A stretch of DNA of 64,000 nucleotides from Conus ventricosus (taxonomy: Eukaryota; Mollusca; Gastropoda; Neogastropoda; Conidae). Both the position numbers and the translations under genes were made by a program. Below the pieces are notes generated by a model, which was given only the letters and a program-made list of their open reading frames with translations, made no database searches and was not told the origin of the DNA. Where the stretch lies: assembly GCA_018398815.1 (NCBI GenBank), contig CM031614.1, positions 52,668,219-52,732,218 on the forward strand, read 5' to 3'. Below are positions 32,430-45,651 of this stretch, piece after piece. Each line of letters begins with the position of its first letter. Position 1 is the stretch's first letter.

Positions 32430-33524
32430 AAACAAAAAGAAAGAAAAAATTAAATTAAAAAAAAAAAGCAGATGAAGAAAAATCAGGAGTAAAGGGAGGG
32501 GGGAAGGGTGTGGTAGGGGTTGGGTGGGTGGGTGGGATTGGATGTGGAATCTGCGGAACACTGATTGTGTTTGGGGTATGCTGGCAGACAACAGTGACAT
32601 CACAAATCTTGTGTAATCTTTTTCATCAGATTGGGCAGCTGCCTTGTTGTCTGCCTGGTTGAAAGCAAACTAGTGTAAGGCTCCGACATCCTGACTCTGT
32701 AAAACACTGCAAAAATCAATGAGACTGACAAAAGCTGTACAGACAAATCGTCCGGGTCATGGTTGGACAGAAAATGGTCAATTCACCACTTGGTGCTCAG
32801 GTTTGTGGACAGGAGTGTAAACAACAGACCCATGTAGAATTGCAGGTATTTTGTCTTCTCTCAAGCGATAGCCCTGATTATAGTAGTAGCAGTCGCGTGA
32901 AAAGAACAATTTCAAAGTGGATCTGCTTAGAGCATTGTACTATGAGGTGAATTGGTATGTGTTGCCTGTGCTTTTGAAGGAGAACATGTTTTAAACTTTA
33001 TTAGAGCAAAGAGGTGTGGTAGGGAGAGGAAGATCATGTAGGGAAAAGAGTGGATGATTAATCTCTAGTAGTTTTTTTGTTGTGGTTTACATTTTTTAAA
33101 AACCTGGTTCCGTTTTCTAACAGAATGCTTTTGTACAATAGCTCGGTGTTTCTTTGCCTCTCAATCCACATCTGCTTTCTTTGTTTCAGATTTCGTCTCT
33201 TACATTAAAGAAGCATGTAAATGGTTTCTGTCGCTCCTCTCCCCCCCATTCTCCCCTTTGCTGTCGCTTTGTTTTTTGTCTGTAACATGATACTGGTGGA
33301 CTGCAGTGGGCACCTTGGCTTTTCAGTAACTGCTTTGGGGGGGGGGGGGGGGGGGGGGGGGGGCATTTAAACTGGGCTTGGTAATTAATGAGAACCTGTA
33401 TGCTCTCTTACACTGTCACATTCACAAAGGTAGAGTCACCAGGGTAGTTTGCATGTGTCTGCCAGCACAGCAGAGTGCATGAGAGAGAGAGAGAGGAGCG
33501 AAGAGAGGAGTGGAGAGTAGAGGA

Positions 33525-33596
33525 TAAGATAAGATAATGATTGCTTATAGCCCAGCCGACTGCAAAGGGCCACATCAGGGCTGTCACCACGTTAAA
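33525..33596 (-). mobile_element. 5'-truncated LINE 3'-tail fragment, 72 bp, with 12-bp TSD
   Basis: On the minus strand this matches the 3' end of the LINE at 44921-50597 (TTTAACGTGGTGACAGCCCT, CAGTCGGCTGGGCTATAAGC, then a TTATCTTATC tail). It is flanked by GAGAGTAGAGGA at 33513-33524 and 33597-33608. Confidence 0.87.
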
Positions 33597-33867
33597 GAGA
33601 GTAGAGGAGAGGAATGGAGTAAGAGAGAGAAAGAGATCGTACATGAAGAAAAATGTGAATATGATAAACAGCCATCCTGAGACTAATCGATTGTAACAAA
33701 AAGACTGCTTTATTTTGAGGGGAAAAATCGATGATTTGATTTAAAACTTGAGAATTGTTGATAGCAATTCCTTTCTGTATGTGTGTGTGTGTGCTATATG
33801 ACATGATCACATTTGTTTAGAAACCAGCCAACTGCGAAGTCCTGTTAGGGCAGAAAGCACACTTGAA

Positions 33868-34051
33868 AAGGGAGGTAACTGCTGATATGCCCCAAATGTG
33901 ATGAATGAACATTAAAAGGTGAAGGGCAAAGAGAGGTAACTGCTTCCATTCCCCAAATGTGATGAATGAACATCACAGAAAGGTGAAGGACAAAGAGAGG
34001 TTTTTGCTTATATGCTGCAAATGTGATGAATGAACATTCTAGAAAGGTGAA
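33868..34051. repeat. Three-copy tandem repeat, ~60-66 bp unit
   Basis: Units share GAGGTAACTGCT, CAAATGTGATGAATGAACAT and AAAGGTGAAGG, with substitutions and a few-base length differences between copies. Confidence 0.8.
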
Positions 34052-34410
34052 GGTCTTGTTTTAAAGATCTACTCATTTCTGCATCATCGGACATCTTTTA
34101 CATTTTTCAAGATCAGTCTGTTACCATCTGTGTATTGCTTGCTGTGGCACTGTGTTGCAAACTAATGAAATGAAAATAGGTTATAAAGGGACACGTATTT
34201 TTTAGCTTGAGTCACATAGCTCTGAAAACGATATCTCTCCCACTCTCCCACACAAATTCTTTTTCCCTCTCCATTACCACCTCCTCCTCCCCCTCCCCCA
34301 CACACACACATGTACACTTTCTCCTTCCTTGCACCCCCAGGGTCTATTTTTTAGCTCACAGACATCTTCATGCGTCATGCTTGATTTATCCAGTTTCTGT
34401 AGTATTAAAC

Positions 34411-35741
34411 GGATGACTATCAAAGGTTATCGGACTGAAGAGGATATCAAAGGTTATCGGACTGACAGATGACTATCAAAGGTTATCGGATGGCGGAAAG
34501 ACTATCAAAGGTTTTCGGGGACTGACGGTGACTGTCAAAAGGTTTTTCGGACTGGCGGATTACTATCAAAGGTTATCGGACTGACGGATTACTATCAAAG
34601 GTTATCGGACTGACGGATGACTGTCAAAGGTCATCGGACTGATGGATGACTGTCAAAGGTTATGAGACTGACAGATGACTATCAAAGGTTTTTCGGACTG
34701 ACGGATTACTATCAAAGGTTATCGGACTGATGGATTACTATCAAAGGTTATCGGACTGACGGATTACTATCAAAGGTTATCGGGAATGACGGATTAAATA
34801 TCAAAGGTTATCGTACTGCGGATGACTGTCAAAGGTTATCGGACTGACGGATGACTGTCAAGGTTATCGGACTGGCGGGTTGATATCAAAGGTTTTTCAG
34901 ACTGACGGAAAGACTATCAAAGGTTATCGGACTGAGGATGACTGTCAAAGGTTATCGACTGACGGATGACTTCAAAGGTTATCGGACTGACAAAGACTTC
35001 AAAGGTTATCGACTGAGGATTACTATCAAAGGTTATCGGACTGACGGATGACTGTCAAAGGTTATCAGAATGACGGTTACTATCAAAGATTATCGGACTG
35101 ACGGATGACTATCAAAGATTATCGGACTGACGGATGACTTTCAAAGGTTATCAGACTGACGGATACTAATCAAAGGTTATCGGACTGACGGATGACTGTC
35201 AAAGGTTATCGGACTGGCGGAGACTATCAAAGGTTATCAGACTGACGGATGACTGTCAAAGGTTATCGGACTGATGGATTACTATTAAAGGTTATCGGAC
35301 TGACGGATGACTGTCAAAGGTTATCAGACTGACGGATGACTATCAAAGGTTATCGGACTGACGGATGACTATCAAAGATGATCGGATGACGGTATGACCA
35401 TCAAAGGTTATCGGACTGACGGATGACTATCAAAGGATATCAGACTGACGGATTACTATCAAAGGTTATCGGACTGACGGATGACTATCAAAGATGATCG
35501 GACTGACGGATGACTGTCAAAGGTTATCGGACTGGCGGATGACTATCAAAGGTTATCGGACTGACGGATGACATCAAAGGTTATCGGACTGACGGATGAT
35601 TGTCAAAGATGATCGTACTGGCGGATGACTGTCAAAGATGATCGGACTGACGGATGACTGTCAAAGATGATCGGACTGGCGGATGACTATCAAAGGTTAT
35701 CGGACTGGCGGATGACTATCAAAGGTGATCAGACTGGCAAA
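34411..35741. repeat. 29-bp minisatellite, ~45 copies
   Basis: The consensus unit is GGATGACTATCAAAGG + TTATCGGACTGAC. Many copies carry one- or two-base deletions; variants include ATGATCGG and GGATTACTATC types. No frame is maintained, so it is non-coding. Confidence 0.95.
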
Positions 35742-36061
35742 GAGTAGCGGCAGTCAACATGGCACTGAAACAGCAGACTCACTTTCCGGATGATGCATTG
35801 CTTCTCTGACGCGTTCTCTTTACTGCTCTTCACCCGGACTATTAAAACCATCAGCACACTGCAGCCCTCACGCCCTCTGCCCCCTTGCCCTCCAGTGTCT
35901 CCACACTCGCCCTTCCGGTCCTTTTTTATTAACTCGTGGTTCATGGCCCCTGATCACTGGAAAGACAGCAGCAGTGTCTGAGTGAAGGGCCCTGACCTTG
36001 ACACCACCACTGATCTTGTAGCTGTTGTGCAACAAACACCTGCAGCAAGGAAAAGACTACT

Positions 36062-36137
36062 TCAGAATCATTCTTGCCAAGTTTCCATTTCTTATACTTC
36101 ACTTTCGTCCTCCTTCCCCCAAGTTTCTTTTCATTTT
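36062..36137. repeat. Tandem motif flanking the second SINE
   Basis: CCAAGTTTCCATTTCTTATA + CTTCACTTTCGTCCTCCTTC occurs here, and related copies occur at about 36549 and 36592. The SINE therefore landed in a short tandem array, which obscures its target duplication. Confidence 0.65.
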
Positions 36138-36525
36138 TTCTTTCTGCGTACGCAGGCTGATACTCCTGTGGACACTGTCTGTATAGACAGGCAGTGGAGG
36201 TTTGTGTGTATGACCGTTTTTCATCCCGCCATTAAGGCAGCCATACTCCATCTTCGGGGAAGGTGCATGCTATGTGTAACGTGTCATCCATACCAACGGC
36301 CAAACTGACCTTCTCTTCCGAAAGTTGGTGATGGGATTTTACGTGGGTGCAAGATGTGCGTGCGTTCACACACGGAACCTCAGTTTATAGTCTCATTCGA
36401 AGGACTGTGTGGGGAATGGAGTCGGAACCAGTGTTAACTCCGAGGGAAAAATCTCCCTGTACTGAAATTTGAGCCCGCAACCCCAGAATCAGGAATCCAG
36501 CACTCTACCAACTGAGCTATTCCAC
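36138..36525 (-). mobile_element. tRNA-derived SINE, second copy (minus strand)
   Basis: Reverse-strand copy of the SINE at 31997-32429. It has the tRNA-like head near 36480-36525 (on the minus strand GGAATAGCTCAGTTGGTAGA), body blocks such as CCATACTCCATCTTCGGGGA, and the CTGCGTACGCAGGCTG tail region. It lacks the short internal duplication found in the first copy. No clean target duplication was found. Confidence 0.85.
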
Positions 36526-36659
36526 CCCCACCCACCCCCACCCCCCTCCCAAGTTTCCATTTGATATACTTTACTTGCGTCCTCCTTCCCCAAGTTTCCA
36601 TTTCTTATACTTCACCTTCATCCTCCTTCCCCCCACGACCCCACCTCCACCCTCCAAAA

Positions 36660-36935
36660 CCATCACACATATGTACATCGCTCACATCATTCTCGCCTCC
36701 CCACTCCCATCCCCTCGCCTCTTCCCTCTGAAAGCTCCACTAACCCATATGTACATAGCTCACATCATTCTCGCCCCCCCCCCCCCCCCCCCCCACTCCC
36801 GTCCCCTCGCCTCTTCCCTCTGAAAGCTCCACTAACCCATATGTACATCGCTCACATCATTCTCGCCCTCCCACTCCCGTCCCCTCACCTCTTCCCTGTG
36901 AAAGCTCCACTAACGCAATCCCAGCATCCATCAGC
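36660..36935. repeat. Three-copy tandem repeat, ~90-95 bp unit
   Basis: Units contain CATATGTACAT(C/A)GCTCACATC, CTCGCCTCTTCCCTCTGAAA and GCTCCACTAACCC. A poly-C expansion (about 36774-36794) lies in the second copy. Confidence 0.85.
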
Positions 36936-37599
36936 GCTTATGATGACTGTCCTTGTTTCGGTGTTCCGAACTAAATGCTCACGTGAAAACATTGACGTAC
37001 TCAAAATGAGCGTCATCAACAGACTAAGGTGAAACATAGATGTCTTCTTTGAACAAATAATTGTTTTTACTTTATTTTATTTTGATGCATCCTTTTCAGA
37101 GAGATCTCCTGGCGATTAGTGCTTACTGTCTGTGATTGTGGCAACAACGTTGCATTTACATTGGATGTCTGTAGATTGGGGCAGAGAAAAGATCTCTCGT
37201 TTAATTGCTGCTTTAGTGTGATTGTGCTTGCTTGATTCGTTGTAAATAGTAAACTTATCATTGTGTCTTACTTGATTGTGTACATGTATCGACTTAAGCA
37301 GATCACAGTGTTGCTATTCAGTAATACATTTATCTATATCTGTGCCTTGACTTGGTAGGAATTATGTTGAACGGTCTGGTCTTGATTGAATGTTACTTTA
37401 ATCTTTGTAATGATGTTTCCTTATAATGCCATGTAAGATATCTGTTGCCGGCATTTAAAGAAATGATTGCAGCTGAATAGAAATTCAAAGAAAATGTTAA
37501 TTTTATTATGGAAAATAGTACTGAAACCATAAATTATAGATTAATGGCCTGTACCATTCAGTTGCACCTGCATGTGAGGGATGAGATTTATAGCTGTTT

Positions 37600-38430
37600 T
37601 AGAACAAAAACAGTCTTAGTGATTCAGTGACGGAAAAAAACAATCATGACTTTGGTGACAGAAACAGTCACAGTGCTCCAGTGACAAAAACAATCATAGC
37701 TGTTCAATAACAGAAACAATCATAGCTAATTTGTGACAGAAATATTTATAGCTGTTTAATGACAGAAACAATCATAGCTATTTTGTGACAGAAAAAAATT
37801 ATAGTTGTTTATTAATGGCAGAAACAATCATAGCTATTTCGTGACAGAAACAATTATAGCTGTTTTAATGAGGGAAACAGTCAAAGCTGTTCAGTGACAG
37901 AAACAATCGTAGCTAATTAGTGACAGAAACAATTACAGCCATTTCATGACAGAAGCAATTATAGCTGTTTAATCACGAAAACAATCATAGCTGTTCAGTG
38001 ACAGAAACAGTCATTGTTATTTAGTGAACAGAAACAATCCTACATGTTCAATGATAGAAATAATTATTGCTATTAAGTGCCAGAAACAGTCATAGCTATT
38101 TAGTGCCAGAAACAGTCATAGATATTTAGCGGCAGAAACAGTCATTGCTATTTAGTGGCAGAACAGTCATAGCTATTTAATGACAGGACCAATCATAGCT
38201 ATTTAGTGGCAGAAACAATCATATCTACTTAGTGGCAGAAACAGTCATGGCTATTTAGTGGCAGAAACAATCATAGCTATTTAATGACAGAAGCAATCGT
38301 AGCTGTTTCATGACAGAAACAATCATAGCTATTTTGGGCCTATCATAGCTATTTAGGGCCAAGTTATTTAGTGACAGAAACAGTCACAGCATGGCATGAC
38401 AGAAACAATCACAGCTGTTTGAAGATGGAA
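37600..38430. repeat. ~26-bp degenerate minisatellite, ~30 copies
   Basis: The unit theme is GACAGAAACAATCATAGCTA followed by TTTAGT. Copies vary (GGCAG/GACAG, CAGTCAT/CAATCAT). It grades into unique sequence on both sides. Confidence 0.88.
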
Positions 38431-38847
38431 CGAATTCAGCCTTCAAATGATAACGGCAGCAAATACTTCCAGCAACACTCGTGCATGCACAACATTCCAA
38501 GCGTATTGCTAGGCATGCCCGCTAATGCAGAGTCTTGCACGGATAATCTCCGCTCAGAGCTTCATGCCTCTCTGTGCGCATGGTCTGGTCACACGCAAAT
38601 TCAAGCACATGCACAGCTTGTGCACGTTGGGACGCATGTGCACATAATGCACAGAAGGTAGCTCTGTTGTGTTCATGGGCATAAATCTGTGGATCTTTGG
38701 TGTGTGTGTGACGTTTGAACGGCTTCGTCAAGGTCCATTGGTGCATAGCTTCCTCAGTTTCACTTCTAACCCTGTCACCAGTGCCTGTATGGATTGTGCA
38801 TACTTAATTTTACCCATTGCCAGTGCATTCACTAGTTTTGCATGCGT

Positions 38848-38849
<2 letters not shown>

Positions 38850-38922
<73 letters not shown>

Positions 38923-39010
38923 CTCTCTGTCTTCTGTCTCTCTGTCTCTGTCTTTCTCTCTCTTTCTCTCTGTCTCTCAGTCTGTCTGTCTGTCAGTCTG
39001 TCTTTCCCTC
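38850..39010. repeat. CT microsatellite grading into CTGT repeats
   Basis: A nearly pure (CT)n array to about 38930, followed by CTGTCT/CTTTCT mixtures. Confidence 0.92.
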
Positions 39011-41822
39011 TCTCACCCACTGTGTCTTGTTTTTTCTCCATCATTATATACTACTACTACTTTAAATTTAAAAAAAAAATAATGATGTAACACTGAACAT
39101 CTGTGTACTGCATTCTGTGCATGTGTGTATTTTTTGAAGATTTTCTTCCCACCCAGTATTACTGATGCAGTTTTCATCCATCCTTCCCTTGCTTTCACGA
39201 TGAGCTGACTTTGTTCTTTGTTCTCAATGGGCAGATAGTATTACCATTTGTGCACCTGCATGTGTGCATGGGTTCGATTGCCAGACAATGTGTAACACCT
39301 GTAAACTGAACTTAGTAGTGTCTGCAAACTATGTAGTATCTTCATCAACACAGTATGATGGGGCTACATCGGGTGAACATGAAACACAACAAATAATTCA
39401 AGGTCAGTTACCAGAACCCGAAGCCACATTCTAACAATGGAAACAAAGCTTTTAGGCATGATTGAGCCAGCATTTTGAATCCATCGTCAATAAGTCGGTG
39501 GCAACCATTCGAAAACAGCCTCCTCCTCACCTCATGACATCATGTTTTTTTCCCCTTATTCTAGGAATTCATAACATGACCAGAGCTTATATGGTTCACA
39601 TGATTTAAAGTTTATTTTGTTTACTTTTAGATGTCCAAATGCAGTTTTTCATGCATGCTACTTGTACATTTTTGCGATGCTAAACTGATTTTGGTCTAGT
39701 TTGAAGAACTGTATATTTGATGGGTCAGCCACACAGCCTGTATAGTTTCCTTGGAACTGAAGCTCACATATGCATGTCAAAAAAAGAAAAAAAGGACAGT
39801 GTTTCTGCCAGCTCTTATACTCTAGTTCATCACAGTAAGTGAACTGGGAGCCAGATTCATAGCATGGGCACAAGGCCATAGAGTTAAAAAATGGGTACAG
39901 CAGCTAGCCATGGGGTGAGCATGACCCGGTAGAAAGTCGAGGTCAGAGGTGAAGGATAAAGCATGATACAGTCCGAATATTTCCTGTGTTAATGCCTTGC
40001 TTTGGTGTGCCATTAATTTCATTCCTCTTTTGTGGATATCCACATCCATGCTCTTCTCTTTCCTTTTTTTTTTTCCTTTTTTTAAATTTTTATTTATTTT
40101 TTTCATTTTATTTTTTTATTAATCCTTTTTATCTTTCCACAGTCAAATCACCTGTTTTTCATTCTAATTCATTTCATTAAAGGAGAGGTTGTTTTTTTTC
40201 CCCGCCTTGTGTATTTTTCTCCACCTTTAGCTCTGGATTTTGAAATTGTATCTGTCTGGTGGAAGTGTAACTACATAATGATGTAAGAGAGGTTCAGTGC
40301 TTAGAACATAGGTAGTAGGATATGGTGACATTTTTGCTGGGAATGTTGTTGATGAGGTGCAGGTTAGAAAGACAGAAATAATGAATGTGGAGCTGGTGTA
40401 ACTATCAGAAGGTGGAGGACAGGCAGGGGAGGGGCATGATTGGGGTGATGGGTATTACACTATTAGAAAAAGAGACGATGATGACTCGTATGAAAAAGAA
40501 ATGCTCTGAATTTCATGTAGGAGTGGTTATGATGGTGACTGCTATGCTACCATTGTTGTCACTGTTGTTCATATTCATCTGTGTTGCAATTTGTCCTGAA
40601 TGGATAAAGCAGTCATCAGTTTGAGGAGACTCGCCTGTGTCGTGGTCTGTGTCGGAGAAGAAGGATAACTCTGTTGTAACTTGTTATCACTTTCTTTCTC
40701 TGCCTTGTCTTTTTTGTTTCAAATTTGGGTTGTTTTTGTTTTGTGTGGTGTTTTAACTTGTCTGTCTTGAAGGCACTCCTTTCTTTTCTCTCCTCTGCAT
40801 TGGTTTTGATTGATTTTTGTTTTTGTATTATGTTACTTAATACTTTTTATGCGGGATGGACCCACATGTCCTGCACTTTGCAAAGTGAATCACACTGTTG
40901 CTCTTAAACATTGGAAGCTGTCAGAAAGATTGCTCCGCTAGCCTGTCTATAAAACGACGGGACCAGAATCTGGATAGCGTTGTTCATCTTTGAGTTCTGT
41001 CCTGTTTTCTCTCAGTGTCTGTGTATTTCTGTCTCAGTCATTTTCTTGTTGCATGCTTCAGTGTCTGTCATTTTCAAGGTCTCTCACTCTGTCTGTCACT
41101 CAAGTCTGTCTGTTTCTATCAGTCTCATTGTCTTTTTTTTTTGTTGTCTCTGTTTATCTGATTATCTGTTTCATTTTGTTTCTTTTAAACTTAACATCAG
41201 TCTTTTTTTTTGGTGGTAATTCTGTTATTATCTACATACTTATACATGTTCGATCTTTTTTTTATTTTGCCCTTTGTTCCTTTTTTCTTGGGGGGAGGGG
41301 GGTGGGGGGTGATTTTTTTTTGCTTTCTGTTTTTCTACTTTATTTTTTCTTTTCTGCCATTACTTTCCTTTCTGATCATTTTCACTGTCTGTTTGTCTGT
41401 TAGTCTGAAAAAAAAGAAAAAAGAAAAAGAAAAAAAAAGAGTAGAAGAAATCAGATACTTCCAGACAGTATCATTGGTAATGAATAAGTAGTCTCCCACA
41501 CAGTCTGGTGTGTAATTCTCACCAGCAGTCAATACTCCATGGAGATCTGTCTGTAAGAGCAAATAGTACAGGCAAACTGCAGTAATAAATGAACACATAC
41601 AGAAACTAGATGGATCCATCCTTACAGAGTATCATTCATCAGCCATATATACAAAGATAGTCTTTTGAAAAAAGAAAACGGTTTGTCATATACATGAATG
41701 ATCATAATTTATGTGCTTATTAAATCTCTTTGCTGTCTAGTTTTTACGTTAATTGTAGACGTTTAACTCAGAGTTTTCATGTTTTATCGATCTAAAGGAG
41801 TGGATGTCTTTTGACTCTGCAG

Positions 41823-41899
41823 TGGACACGGAGAGTATCGTGGACATGAAGGAGATCAAGCGACGTGTGACGTATTGCTCCACTGTGCGCTTGAAGACG
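41823..41899 (+). CDS. DENND2: DENND2-like exon 4
   Basis: Acceptor GACTCTGCAG, 77 bp, donor GTGAGT at 41900. Entry in phase 1 completes the split codon from exon 3, and the exon ends in phase 0. The peptide includes DTESIVDMKEIKRRVTYC and ends RLKT. It lies just upstream of the uDENN core. Confidence 0.82.
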
Positions 41900-42999
41900 G
41901 TGAGTTGGTGTTGTGTGGCTGTTCTTGAGAGTCTCAGGTTGACCTTTCGTGTCTTATTCTTCTCACCTTCCAGGCTGCATCCTTACCTGGAGTGAGTTGG
42001 TGTCAAAGTCGTCAGTGTCTCCAAAGTTCAGGGGGACAGTCGTTGGATGGACGTGGGGGTGCCCTCCAGAAGGGGAGGCTCACAAAATCTGGCTCCAAGA
42101 CTTACCAGTTATTGTTATCAGTAGGGGGCTAGTAGATGGTATCCTCAGATCTATTTATCCACATGGCCTTGTCATGTTTTGTACCATGTGTGGTGAAAAT
42201 GCAACAAATACAGTGAACTATATAAGAAAAATAGTTTTAGAAAATTATGGAGACAAAGTTCTTGTGTGGTAATTGCACTTGCCCCGAAACATGAAAAAAA
42301 AGAAAGAAAAGAAACCAGTGAGAGCATGAGCTTGTGCGAAAGTATACTGATGAATCAGGCTGGAAATGATTTGTGTTGGAGAAAGAAAGTATTTTACCAT
42401 CTTTAATGCAAGGTAGGGTGGTTACTACCAGAAAGAAACCGTGTGATGACAGGTTAAAACAAAAAGCCCTCCCATCCCCCTGCTTTTACAGAAATGTGGC
42501 ATTTTGTATACCTCTTTGTTAAAAGTATATATATATTCAGTTTTGCTGAAATGTACACCAACAGCAGTTTTTAGAGTGAACAGGTCTGTGTCCTGTGAAT
42601 GCGGATCAGAACAGGCACCACTGAACTCCGCTAAGTGACTTGGCTGCAGTGCAGTGTGTCCTCTGGTGGGTTGCCTCATGACAACTTGATATGGATTGCT
42701 TCCTATGAAAAGAATGGGAATGAAATGGACAGTCACCCTTGACGGGCGGAAGAAGGCAGAACAGTCATGATCTGTTGATGGTAAACAGGTAGTTCAGAGT
42801 GGTACAGTAGTTAAAAGGTTAAACTTTTAAGTCACCAGACATAAAACTTTGGAAATGCTAAAAGAAAATAGTTTGACATGTCTGTCTTCGTTACAGTGAG
42901 AGTGGTTTTAGAGCATGCGTAAATTGCAAACTGCTGTTGGACATTGTTTTAACCCTTTCTATCTTCAGCTTTGATTGTTTTAACCCTTTCTGTCTACAG
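41900..42999 (+). other. Intron 4
   Basis: Just over 1 kb. No exon or mobile element was recognised. AACCCTTTCT(A/G)TCT(T/A)CAGCTT occurs twice before exon 5 (near 42953 and 42980), so the true acceptor at 42999 has a near-duplicate 30 bp upstream. Confidence 0.65.
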
Positions 43000-43139
43000 C
43001 TTCAGAGTGTGAAGAGGACGCGGGAGTTCATGGACAAGATCTACCCTCAGCTCTTTGAGTACGCCCTGATTGTGGGACTGAGCGCCAAGACGGACGACCC
43101 GGCTACGACCCCGTCATCCTGCACAAGTTCCCACAGACG
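43000..43139 (+). CDS. DENND2: DENND2-like exon 5 (start of uDENN)
   Basis: The acceptor TGTCTACAG leads in phase 0 into LQSVKRTREFMDKIYPQLFE, then YALIVGLSAKTDDP. The LFEYALIVGL strand is the typical beginning of a uDENN domain. The exon is 140 bp, but the flanking phases require a multiple of three. Around CCCGGCTACG (43098-43107) the frame is lost by one base, and the conserved-looking continuation YDPVILHKFPQT follows in the next frame up to the donor GTGAGG. A missing base in the consensus is the simplest explanation. Confidence 0.87.
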
Positions 43140-43214
43140 GTGAGGGCATGATGTACTGGGAATCTGTGGATGCAGAAGTTTTGCCTTTGGGCACATGTGC
43201 GTGCCACCACAACA

Positions 43215-43374
43215 CCACACACACACACACACACACACACACATGCACGCACGCACATGCGCGTGCGCGCAGGTGCAAACATGCACATATACATGCATGC
43301 ACAGGATTACACACACACACACCACACACACACACACAACACACACACACAACACACACACACCACACACACAC

Positions 43375-43417
<43 letters not shown>

Positions 43418-43425
43418 CTTGCACA
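43215..43425. repeat. CA microsatellite, compound
   Basis: (CA)n with CACCACA, AACACA and GCACGCAC interruptions. It produces long Thr/His ORFs on both strands. Confidence 0.93.
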
Positions 43426-45651
43426 CACAGATAGAATGTCCAGTCTAAGAAATATGTATCTCCAAAACACAGTCTGTAAAGCAGATCCAAAATATACATC
43501 ATCAACAACACAGTGAACAGTGTGATTTGATTTAAGTGCTCTAGGGAAGCTATTGAAGGGGGCTAAGGGCTGCTGTCATCTTTTGCCACAAAAGACATTA
43601 ATTAATAATAACTTAGTAACACTGACTTACTGTATCTTTGTAATGTTGCCTGCTTTGTTCCTTAGATGAATTACAATACTAGGAAACCATCGAAATTTCT
43701 TATACGTCAGTAACAACTTTGTAACACTAACTAACAACCAGTCTGTGTGTTATCTTCTAAGAGTAATTGCAAATACTGAAACCATGGACACGTCTTGTCT
43801 TGTAACAACATTGTAACACTAACAGACAATCATTGTGTTATTTACCTGACTGTCTTAGATGAATTACAAGGTTGGAAACTATGGACATTTCTTATATGTC
43901 AGTAACAACATTGTGAAACTGATCAACAATCTCTGTGCTATCTTGTCTGTTGCGTTCCTTAGAGGAACTACAAAGTGGGGGATCATGGGCATCTGTTGTT
44001 TTTTGCCGAGATGGTGAGTGGTGTCCCCTCTTGTTGGGCTGAACTGCTTACAGATCACGAATGGGCTTTTCCTCTCCTTCTTTATCAGTTGCATGCTGTG
44101 AAACGTTTGTGTAGGTTTTGTTGGCTACAATCTGCAAATTTCATGTTGTTGCCAACAACGTTGTATGTTATTTGATGTGTGTGGAAAGTTATTTGAACAT
44201 TTGTTGATGTAATGTTTTGCTGTTCCGTGTCATCTGATGCTGCTAATAAACTATGGTGACCTTGGTATACTTTGGTACATGTAGGTACACAAGCAGCCAG
44301 AATTTCTTTTTTATGTTTTTTTTTTTTTTTGTAACAGTTTTAGCTCCCTCTGCCAGAGTAAGATGCACTCAGACTTTTTAGATGCTATCACATGTCAGTT
44401 GTCAGTTGTTTTATCTCATCAGACAAAAAATTTCTCTGCCCGCCTTGCAACTCATTTTGCATTTATAGGACAACAGCAACCAAAGAAAAATGAACAGGTA
44501 CGAAATCATCTGAAATTATCAGAAGACGTTTGACAGTGTTGAAAACTGGATGAAAAATGGCAGGATATAGTGAAAGTGCCCATGATTTTTCTGTGAGATG
44601 GGATGTTTGAAGGACGCTGACAGTCTGAAACTGTCATGGAGTTTCTGGCTGAAGAGGGAAGGGTGGTGCACAGACAGGAGAAAAGGTCACTTGTCATTTC
44701 TGAAGAAAAAAGCCTTAAGTCTTAGATTTGGGATCACTAACACCAATGATTTTGATGAAGTAGTAATACATTAGAACAAAACTAATCAGAGGTCACTAGC
44801 CTATTAAAACCACCGAAGTCTGGTTCTGGTACTGGCAATGAAAAATAATTCTGGTACCAGTCATAACAGACATTACCATCAGACCAAAGAGGATATTTTT
44901 TCACATTTCCTCCCCTGACTCCGGGTTTGCGACCTTGTCGTGGCGGAGGGCTTGCGCGGTCCAGTGATCCCTTAGGCTTTGCTGGCGGGGCATCAATATT
45001 TGGAGATAGCTAGTTTTTTCAAACTGCTTCTAGGTCCGAAAACCAAGATGCTGTCTGCCTAAGCGTAACGGGTAAGGAGTTGATGCCCCTGTAGGGCTTC
45101 CCATTTTCAATAGGCTAAGGGTGGGGATCCTGACTAAGAGTAACCCGCCTTTCTCCTTTTCTTTTTTCTGCCTCTCTTTTTTTGGCCCCTTTTCTATCTT
45201 CCGTCTCCCCTTCAAGTCTTCTTTTCCACACTCCTTTTCTCTCTGTGGCCCTCCTTAAGATCCGCCGCGTTTGCCGTCGGTGGGGACCTGTGTCGGGGGG
45301 GAAATGAGATCCTGGTGATTGAGGAGGGCCACGCTCTCAACACATCACTTTGGCTCGGACCTCTCCTAGACAGGGAGTACACTTTGGCCCGGGTGTACTA
45401 ATCGGCTCCCCTTCTTGGGGCTGGGTCAAAACACATTTTCCCGGCTGGCCAAGGAAAACCCCTGCAGTGCTCACTCTCTTTTCCCCGGAGTTGGGCATGA
45501 TCGGGGGGATAGGGTTTGGTTTGGGTTTTTTGTCTTTTTGTATGTCTTCCTGAAGCCTGGAAGGGGGTCAAGACAGTGATTCTTGCCCTGGCCCCTTAGT
45601 TGGACTCCAAGGTGGTGTGGGAAGGGGGGAATGAAATTTTTGCCTATAAAT

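Larger units (their letters stand above)
31782..41822 (+). other. Intron 3 of the DENND2-like gene
   Basis: Ten kilobases without exons that I can support. It holds two SINE copies, one LINE-tail insertion, minisatellites at 34411-35741 and 37600-38430, small tandem repeats, poly-G (33339-33363), CT repeats (38850-38930) and T-rich tracts (40060-40130, 41140-41430). The rest is AT-rich with no coding signal. Confidence 0.7.

Noticed and set aside
32010..32603. 197-codon minus-strand ORF
   Set aside because: It is the antisense of the SINE and its flanks; the matching second SINE gives a similar ORF at 35982-36308.
34411..35741. CRISPR-like array (also 54299-55848 and 37600-38430)
   Set aside because: There are no unique spacers; the whole unit repeats, the DNA is eukaryotic, and no cas genes are present.
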